From contig NW_020656077.1 of the NCBI RefSeq assembly GCF_003589595.1, positions 2,520,810 through 2,584,809 of the forward strand: a stretch of 64,000 nucleotides of DNA, in the 5' to 3' direction. Shown here one piece after another: positions 12,786 through 23,300 of the stretch (its first letter is position 1; each line of letters opens with the position of its first letter). Origin of the DNA: Hyposmocoma kahamanoa (taxonomy: Eukaryota > Arthropoda > Insecta > Lepidoptera > Cosmopterigidae). A program made the translations under genes and the position numbers. The notes under the pieces were generated by a model. The model was not told the DNA's origin and ran no database searches. It worked only from the letters and a program-made list of their open reading frames with translations.

Positions 12786-13945
12786 TAACTATTTTAATTT
12801 TAAGTATATTAGGAAGAAAATACGAATAAAGAAATAGTGATGAAGAAAGTTAGAACTATAGTTCTTATTTTAAACCAAACTACAAAAGAAATCCTGAAAA
12901 TTCCACTAATAACTAAAATAATGAATTCAAAGTTTTTGTTCACATGACACTAATGTGATTTAAATGAAAGTGAAAACATGTAATATTGACTCCTGCCGCT
13001 TATAAGCTTAGAGGATGGAAATAATAGTCTATGCTCTAGGAATAATCTATGCTTTTAAGACTATTTAAAACCCAAACAAAAGAATTTAGTTATTTATGGG
13101 AAAGTGAAAAGTATTTATTTGGTCTGTGGTAAAAAAATGTATAAATATGTCTTGAGGATCTCGATAATTAAACTAAGACATGACTCAAAGGACTTATATC
13201 CAAGCCAAACTCTTAATAAAAAAAATGACGTCTATCATCCTGTGCGTTGACATTTTTATTTTTGCCTTTTCCTTCTCATATTGATGGAGCCATAAAAATA
13301 AAAAGTGAAGTGAAGTGATTATTATTCTCACAGGACATTGGTCCAATCGCCATGTTTTTTGTATAATTTTTATAATAATATTAAACTACCGTACATAGTT
13401 TTACTTGACATTGGCAAAATCATTGATTATTTCGATGGAGCCATAACATTTAAAAGAAGAAGAGATTTCAGTATTTCGCCCAGTCCAGTCTAGTCTCATC
13501 TGTGTTCGGGATACGATTCGCGGAATCCGTTATTGTTCGGAAGACGAAGATTCATTTCTATAATTCTGATTTTTCACTTAATTAAGCGGATTTATATTGT
13601 AACCATGTTTAGTGTAAAGTTTATCGTACTTGGGAGCGATGCGCAATTTTAAGCTTATTCCAAACCACATCTCCCACCTTTGCGCATACCGGGTTCTACA
13701 GGGCGATCAGAATATTGATTTTTTGCATCCCCTTTTCCTCCCGCAGGACAGTGCTTCCCTCCCCATCTAATTGCCAGTCCGCGTCTTTGTTTGTTTGCGG
13801 TTAACACTAACGTTGTGTTGTCTGTCTGGGAATATTGAATATTCGCGAGTGGATTAATATGTGAAAAGTGGGTATTCGTGCGCGAATAATAGCACCAGTC
13901 GAGCTCCACAAAGTGCTTAATTTTGTATTAGGGGCCCTCAAAATT
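12786..13945. other. 5' flank of FBXW4-like gene
   Basis: No exon, repeat or domain was recognised. The promoter and 5' UTR of the gene starting at 13946 should lie near the right end. The 60 or so bases before the ATG are relatively GC-rich (GTGCGCGAATAATAGCACCA). Confidence 0.4.
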
Positions 13946-16900
13946 ATGTCGACCGAGAACATGGCGGCCGAATCAACGTTGATTTTTAACATGCCGTTGG
14001 ATGTAATTATGAAGATATTGCAAAATCTGAATGTGAGTGATATCATCAACATGATGCTGACTTGCAAGACAATGAAGGAGATGATAATGCAAGACAACCT
14101 TCTGTGGAAGAAGGTCAATCACGACAAGCTCATTGTGCAGAACAATATTGAACACAGGTCGTAAGTATCTCCAATTGACTGTTTTTCCCCTTTGGCCCTC
14201 GAAAAATTCGCCACCCTATCAATACTCCTTCTTTACCCTTCTACACTCCATTAAGTCCACATTTATAATAATATAATTAGGGTTACAATGAAAATCTGAA
14301 TTTGCAATATTTACTTGCAATGCAGTAAATTTAGTATAATAAAATTTTGTGCATTGGAAGCATGCATTTGAGACTTCAGATCTGATGTCACTTGTATATA
14401 ATTATCGTTCGTTTGTATTGATCGTTACTTTGATTGATAGTTGCCACTTTCTGTTGGGAGAAGCATCTGACTATTTGTCAAATGAATAACATATAAAAGA
14501 CCATTCCCCATCAAATTTGAAATTTGAACTTTTGTTAGGATGGAATCCAATTTACTGAGCAAAGATTTTGCAGGCAGTTACACTGTTGTTCCAATTGACA
14601 AAATATGCAATATTAGATATTAATTTATTTAACGTAGGGTAAAGACCTAACGTACTTTATTACATTTCAAAACTTTAGAAGAGCTACCTTTTAAAAATAT
14701 GAAAATGAACATTAATAGACATACAAGATATTAATATTTCACGATTGACAGCTGAAATAGCATAAACTATCATTAATATCTGAGTCTTAGTTAATAACTC
14801 TAGAAATCCACGCGCGCATAGTTCTCGAAACATTCGTGATACTTGAGCTAGAGATGGGCGTTGAATGGACGAACTAGTCGAATCAACCGCCCACGTCCAA
14901 TCGACGTTTCTACGGGTCTACCGTTCTTCGCTTAACTAGTAGAATTCGTAGACGGCTAAACGGAGAGTCCACGCGTTAATCAACGCTCTGCGTCACGAAA
15001 CGACGCGCGAACTCTGTCGAATTATACATAGACTTACATAGACAAATTATTTTGAACTTTAAATTCAGTAAGTGTAAGTTGATATTTGAATATGTGCGAC
15101 GAAGTAAGATAGGTCTGTTATGCTATTTATTATTGCAATAGTGCATTCAATATAGAAAAAGGATGTCGGTCTAGTTAATTCGCTAGAGCGAGAGAGAGGC
15201 GTTGCGCCCGTTGTGGTGCAATGCCCTTGAAACTATCGGAATTAAACTCTATTGCAGTATGTTAAAAGCGTCGATAGCCGCGCTCATGTTAAACATTGGA
15301 AATAAATTAATTTCTAAAACAATAGTTCACAAAACATATCAACATATTCTCAAAAGTTACTTTAGTTGATTCAGTTAAACTCGTCTCACGAACGATAACC
15401 AACTTAAGTTGAATGATCGACTAGTCGACGAATTTAACTAGTTGACCGACTAGTTGATCGTCGACGATGGACGGTTGCGTTTCGTTAACGGAAAACGCGT
15501 CGACGACCCATCTCTAACTTGAGCCGATCAATAACATCACCGTTGCCCCGCGTCGGCGCTGCTCGTAGCTACGATCGCTTTTCCGGGGCACTGGTTATAG
15601 TTCGGTATGGCGAATGTGTGCGTTATATGTTAAAGTGTAACATATAATGCACACATTCGCCATACCGAGCTTCGGGCCGGGTTAGCGTACATATTTGCAA
15701 TGAATACCTATTATGTCATTTTTGCCAACATATCAATTGACGTACTTCGTGAATAATATTGGATGACATATCGGCCAATATTTTATGCGACGAGACGTAT
15801 TGGCCAACATAAGCATGTTTTATTCGTCTTGTAGCAGTAGTTGTGAAAGAGTTCGTCTAGGGAAGTACTGCCGCCTTACCTATTTTTGCCGCCAAGCAGT
15901 AATGACAGCATTATTGTGTTCCGGTTTTGAAGTGTATAAGGGTGCTGGTGAAATTACAGACACTTGGGATTTGTCAACTTATGTCTTAGGGTGACTGGCA
16001 CAATGGCAGTGCCCCTAAGATCTTTGCGATATAAAGCTCTGAGTGGCACTGCAACTGTTATGGACAGGCGTGTAGCTTACCATCAGGCATCAGGCGCACG
16101 ACTTGTTCGTCCCGTCACTTGATATTATAAAATAATAATAAAACTTACCGGTTAGGTATAAAGTCGGCATTTTAAAATTATATAACTGTGCTGGTTGAAT
16201 CTTATTCCAGGGGCACCATCCTATACTCACGATAATCACAACATAAGGCTTAGATCCGATGCGTTAAAAAGTCGCTATTTGGTTGGTTCTAATCGAAAAA
16301 AGTGGACCAACTTGATACACCTCTTTACAGCTATAGGACTTTCATTGTTCTTACTAGGATATTCCAGGACGGCACCAACTTACACCGGCTCAAAAAAGTT
16401 CTAGTTGGAGAAAAGTACATTCGGTCAATACGCCATTTTGAAGTTATTAGAATCTTTTACTGTTGATGCTGGGCTCTTATTGCGGCTGCGCCGTTTGTCA
16501 ATGTCGAGAACGACAGCATCTAGCTTACTTGTATCCAGAAAAAGACGTGATTTAATTGGTTCTAGTTGCAAAAATATAGATTTAGTTAAACAGTCAACAT
16601 TTTCGCTTTCGCAAGATATAGTCGAGGACCTCCCCACTAGGTCAGTTTTCCAGTTCGGTTGACTAAACTAATGTACTTTTTTTCCCATTTGTTCAGTTGA
16701 CTGAACTAATTAGTTGAGGTCTTAATCGTTTTAAATGAAATATGTACCGTTACTTTTACATAATTATTTATGGTTTTATCGTTTGTCGGTGTTTATATCT
16801 TTGGTGAGCTCCTTTTGTACGCGAGAGCGGGACGCGTGGATTAACATCGCCTGAGATCAGAGTCGACTGAATAATTAATGAATTTAGTGGAATTAATAAT

Positions 16901-17338
16901 TAACATTATAACAGCAGGTCACAGGATAAGTGTGACGTGAATAATTAATTACAAACCATTTACGATTGTTCCCACATCATTACAAATTACGAATCTTCCC
17001 ACATAATGGGCCACCTTGATGACAATGACTTAGGCAGTTCGCATATCGATAGAAGATGTCTACAATCACCGCAGCACACAAAGTCTTTTACTGCATAGAT
17101 TCCAGTCTGGATGAGAACGTATAAAATGGCGGGCATATTTTGTGACTTGTTCAAAGCCTCGATGTGATTAACGACACATTGCTGTTGGATAAGTTACATC
17201 ATTACGGAATACTGGATAAGAGCCACCAACTCCTCACCTCATTCGTATCTGATCGGAAGCAAGTGGTGAAATTATGCTCGAACGGTAAAAGACTTCGAGT
17301 CCATTGCTGGTAGTGTGAATTTAGTAATTATTATTATA

Positions 17339-17372
<34 letters not shown>

Positions 17373-20300
17373 TATTATTATAATTAGTAAAATCCTCAAG
17401 GGTCTGTCTTGGGAAACACGCTATTTTTAATTTATATAATACGACCTTCTCACTGCCATTACAGCCAACCTCTTTGTACTGTTTGCCGATGATATAACAG
17501 TCACAGTTAGCGCGCGCACGTACTAACAGCTCGGAGAGAGAATTAATGGAGGGTGTCAGCAGCTCCAAAGGTGATTTTCATCGTATGGGTTGCTGCTGAA
17601 TATCACTAAATTCAACGTCATGGTTTTCTCGGGTCGAAGTCTCACACTTCCTCCGTATGTGGCAAACAATCCGATGCCGATATGCAATGAGAGCAAGTTC
17701 CTCTACTATACTCTGGACTCGAACCTTAAGTGGAAATGCCATGTTGACAAACTGTGTGATAGATTAAATGGTGCAGTCTGTGCGTTGCGTAAACTAAAAT
17801 TGCATTAAGACGGGTCTCTTTTGCACTGATGTTATATAAGACGAAATGGGAAATAGATGAAGCGGGAGTGAAGGAAGTGGATCATTTGGACAAGTAGACC
17901 GATCGGGAGAGTAGACGAATAGTGAAAGTGGACCGATCGGGAAAATAGACCGATTGTACCGAAGGACTTGAAAAACCCTTTTTACTCTGTAAATGTATTT
18001 ATGGACCTTAAAATGTAACGCTATTGAGTATTTTCTATTTTATTAATTTTTATCTCATTGACATATTTTTGTACTATTTCCTCAGGTCAGGTATTTCTTA
18101 TCACTTATGACGATCGTTGATGAAGAATATATGTACTTGTTATACATATAATTTATTGACAAAAATATTATTATTAATGAATTGTTAATTTTGTAATTCT
18201 TGTGTATTTTTCATTTTATAATTTTTATTTAAGTTTGACGAGCTCAGTATTATATAAGTTAAATTATAATATAATTTCTTATACTTTGCCTTGTAGCAAT
18301 TTATACTGTAACATTTTATTTGAGAAATAAATAGTCTAATCTAAATCATTCTTATTTATTACCTTTCCTTGGTTATTAACTTCAATATCAATCTACGTAC
18401 GGCTCAGTGCGCCTGAAGTCCCCCACCGGCCACCACATACATGTCTTCGGAGAATTTTGCTCTTTTCTGACATATAATTAAAATATAAATTACAAAATAC
18501 TTATTTAAAATGCGTCGTATTTTGTAAAATATGTATTTAAATACGTAAATGATATTCGATATTGAAATACGTTTAGTATTTTAATTACGTATTTCAATCA
18601 CTGCCCATCCCTGCATTCAAGTTTCCTCGCGGCGCACAGTGTCTCGTCTAGTACAAGGTAGCGGGACAAAATTATTTTTTGAGTTATTTTAATTGTTTAT
18701 GCATATTGCAGGTATATTATGCTATTTTAAGCTAAAAAAAAAGTGGAAACCTGTGCACTGTAATGTGTGTAGACCCTACAACGGTGATGGCCTCACCACC
18801 TGACACGTAAGGTCACCAATTACGCGGTGAAATGTGGGTGATAGCTCTGTAATTAGGTGCCTCTGCCTTCTTCACATGCCTGTAAGGCACGAGTGCATTA
18901 TTTTTTTATTATGTAGAAGTATTAGGACATAGAAAAATAAAATATAAATTTAAAAAATCATTAATGTTTATTACATTTATGACGTATTCGGTAGGTATTT
19001 ATTTACAATTTTTATATTTATACAATTAAATTAAATCAACGAACAATACAATAACAACAAAAATTATATTTCAGTAGTAAGTAACAAAATTGACACGTAT
19101 AATAATAAATGTGCCTTATATAACTAAAACACCTATAGTAAAATACTCTACAACATATTAAAACTGGATACAATAATTAATTACAATAATAAACAAGACC
19201 TAATTCATCTAATCTAAATGTAAATACATTACAAAAATATCTAATGCTAATCTTCAGATGATTCCTCATCATTACTCTCCAATCCGGTAGAGTCTTGACA
19301 ACACGTAATCCTCCTCATCAATTTCGCGAACTGATGATAACTGGGATGGTAAGGAAGGTGGGATATTCAACTGCAGAACCTCCGCTGGCAAAGCAGTAAT
19401 CTTCTTTCTCGGTAACTCTCTAAGTGTTGATTACAGGATCGGACGTAATTGGGAGCATTCTCAAAAGATCTGTATTCGTGTCAATACGTGACTGCTTCCT
19501 AGTGTGTCCCTCACGGAATCTACGTCAATCTTTATTTCTTGCCTCCTGGGCTTCTTCGAAAAGCTGACAAATAGGAAGAAGGCAAGATTTAATGACTTCC
19601 GTACTGTGTACAAGAATATTATGCACAGTAATGGGCATGGAGTACCACGAATACAGATTAAGGTATAATTTTCTTGTTTCAACGCAAAACTTTTCGAATT
19701 CTAAACTATTTGTCGTATCCCGATGACAAATTTCTTAACATTACATGAAATCTTTTAATAGGACTTACGTCTAATCCTCTTATTTCGTTACTCAATTCAG
19801 CATTAGGAAAAAATCTACGTGCTGTGTTTCCATCATTCGAGTTGCCATACGATCCCCCATACGATCTCTAAGCATTATTTGGATCTCTTGTGAGCGGTGC
19901 TTCATTACAGCTTTATCGTTGTCTACTCTGACTTGCCACTTTTTTATTTCTAAACGATAGCTAATGTGAAGCATACATTCAAAAGTGCGGATCCATGCAT
20001 GTAATAGATAAACCAAATTCATAGCGCTCTTTGTTGCTGGGATAATTCCTCGACTCCTTGTTCATAGTAGACGGAGTAGCACCGCAAATATAACACTTTT
20101 GTGTTGAACGTGTGTCCGTTAAAGCGTTACACACTTTACCATCAGTCATCGTCAACAATAAGTAGTGTGTAACAAAAATTTGAGATCCATCAACGTTACA
20201 TAATGTTGGAAGAAGCCGACTTATTTCATGTAAAATTTTAGTAGTTTCTTCTTTCGTAAACTCATTTGTCTCCTTGGCAAAAATAAACCAGATAGGACGG

Positions 20301-23300
20301 CAATATAAGGTTGAACAAGGTCGTGGATTTTGCCAGATCACAATTTCTCCGTCATGAAGTCTCACGCGGACAAATGAGTATACAAACAGAAATTCGTCTG
20401 TATCCCTAGTGTTCTCAAACTGGTAAACTCCCATCACAATCCCATTTGCTTACCAACGTATACGATGAACGAGGTAACACACTTCTAATAACTTCACATT
20501 GAGCTTCAACTAATCGTTCAGCCGTTTTATTCAAAATCGCCTGAAGTTTAATTTCAGCTCGAGATTCAGTGACAGTAATGTGTTCGTCAGAAGGACAACA
20601 AGAAACTTTGGATTTACCTAAACTGTAGAATGATGCACTTGATGTCCCGCCTTCATTGACCACTTCCTAGTTTGCTTATATGAGTGACAAGTATATTTGG
20701 AGTCTACGTAATAAGCTAACGCTTCGTCTGTCGTTCTGCCTACTTTGTTCAGAACACTTATTATTTTTTGGACTTTCACCGACTTCTTTGATTTGTTTAG
20801 CAACACTTCGGTGCCCTTCCTTCCTAGTAGCTAATTCCGCGGCTATAGTTAGCTCACTTGCATTCCGAATTTCTAAAAGATCTTCTACTCTACGTCTCTT
20901 CGTTTTCAGCGATGAGTCGTTAAAGGATTTTTTGGGTCTGCCTACAGACCCAAGTCCTGATGATGTTGAAGGCTGCGGCTGGTGTGTACATACATTCATT
21001 ACTATTCCCAAAGCCTCGAACCAATTTTTATGTTTGGTTAAAAACACTTCTTTATTAGATTTAGATGAAGTCCACTTTTCATTTAATATCGCGGAAAGAC
21101 TTGAGATTTTCATCTTCAGGTTTTTCAGTGATTCGTCAGAAGCATGTTTTTCATATATTATATAATAAAAAATGCGACTTTCTTGCATTTTTCTCATGTC
21201 TCAGACATTCTTCGAAAAGTTCCAATTTCGTCACAGTAATGACACGTTCTGAAAAAATTACAATAATTTACTTGCGGGACTTTTCGGGCTCTGAAATATA
21301 TACCTAAGTAAGGTAAAATTAGCTGTCAGCTATTCCAGATATTTGCCGAGTACACAAAAATTACCAGTTTATTGCGATTTCGGTGAAGTACCTATGCATA
21401 GTAAAATTGGTTTATATTGGTATTCACCAATGTAGTCTATTTTAAATAAAATACTAAAATTAGACCGTTTACAGCCTCAGTGGCTGAACGGTTACCATCC
21501 TGGTGTGCCATGCAGAGAGAACCATGCCCATAAGTAGGAATTTTATTGAATAAATCGAAAATTAAAACGTTTACTTCAAAACTAACTGCAGAATTATCTA
21601 AAATTAGTACTTATACTGTCATTTAATTAGTGTTATTTATGTTATTTAGCGCCAATACATTTTCGCAAACGTAAAATAAAATAGACTATGGTAGGCATTC
21701 ACCTATTTAAACAAATTTCACCATAATCGATTTTAAATATTGCTTTTAACTAAATTAAACCCAAAGATGTTTGGAGAAATCATTTTTTTGGCTGTTGATC
21801 GTTAGGGCGCGTTCAAATTAGCCGCTGGTAGACGCGCTGTAGCCGCGCGGCAGTCGCGCTACAGTCACGCTCGGTTGCAGTCACGATTAGTGAGGTGTGT
21901 ACATGTTAATTTTTCAAATTAACCACGATGAAACTCCAATTGAAGAATTTATAGAGAATGTAAAACAACACACTTCAATATGGAATAGCAGTTCCGCCAG
22001 TAATTCCAATCGACTGGATAAAAAAAAGGCATGGGAAAATTTACGTCTAAAATTTTTTGACAATTTTGAAACTGAAACTACAACTGAAAAAAATATAGTA
22101 GGTGAGTCATTTTTAATACATATATGTGAAGTGTGTACCCCAAGAACTACGTAAAAGTAATGTTCTTCGTCAGAATCCATCGCGTAACTGAGTCGAAAGA
22201 TAAAACATCACTAAAAATTTGGTCGCACTTCAGCAGCGTGACGACCGCGCGGCTGCAGCGCTTCTAATAGCGGCTAATTTGAACGCGCCCTTATAGTGTA
22301 GGTACATGTTTTTTCTTCTAGAAGCTCACGATTTGGTAGGAATGGGTAATATAGCTTTTTCTGAATATCGTATCGAAACTATATATCAATATTCGAAATC
22401 GGATTTCGAAACTATATATTCATGGACATACCCCGCGTGCGCGCTGCGTTGATACATTGCCGTTACTGATATGCGGAATCAGATTTCGAAACTATATATT
22501 ATTGGATACAGTTCTACAAGAGTAATGCGGGCAATGTTAGTATACAGTTTCGAAGATGCACAAAAAACGGTTTCGCTTTGGTATCCACTCAGTGAATATA
22601 TAGTGAAAATCTGATACGAAGCAATATCAGTATATAGTTTGGAAATTATATGATTTCGTGTTGGTATCCACAAGGTAATCGCTCGGCTTGATTCGGCATC
22701 GCTATAAAATACGCGATGCGGTGCAATATCGATATATAGTTTCTAAGATATACGATATCGGAGTTGCGATATTGCCACAATATATAGTTTCAATAACTAC
22801 ATATGAGTTTGTAACGCCCACTCCTACGATTTGGTCGAATGGACAATCGAGCGTTTTCGAGCATTAATGTTTGATCAAACGGCATACGATCTTAAGAAGG
22901 GAACACGTACAACCAAGATTCTAAGATTCTCCGATAACCTATCTTTTGAATAAGTGAGCGATTAATTGTAGAAGTTACTACTAGCGTCTAGAACCGACTT
23001 TTTCTAGGCACTATCGGATCTAAGCTAGACATTCCTGTTTTTAAAATTGACGCATTTGTGCTACAGGAATAAGATTATCCTAGTGTGAAAAACTTACTTT
23101 TTTGTAACCGGAACCGACCAAAATTACAACTGTTTACCTAACCAATTAAATTTAAAATACTCTATTTTGGTGACGCTGAAATATCACACGCGAATACATT
23201 GGGGAAGGCGAACATATTGGATATACATTTAATGATTCCGAGCTGCAAACAAACATGATTTTTATAAATGATTCGTCGAATTTCTTATCTAGCCCTATTT

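Noticed and set aside
18634..18640. CACAGTG heptamer as a possible Transib terminus
   Set aside because: No matching inverted end or 5-bp duplication could be found beyond the other side of the relic.
20680..21165. 161-codon open frame on the plus strand
   Set aside because: It is the antisense shadow of the Transib N-terminal region, whose minus-strand reading has family-specific motifs.
21897..22154. An extra exon of the FBXW4-like gene
   Set aside because: It lies within a TTA-flanked Harbinger element, and FBXW4 exons 1 and 2 already join in phase without it.
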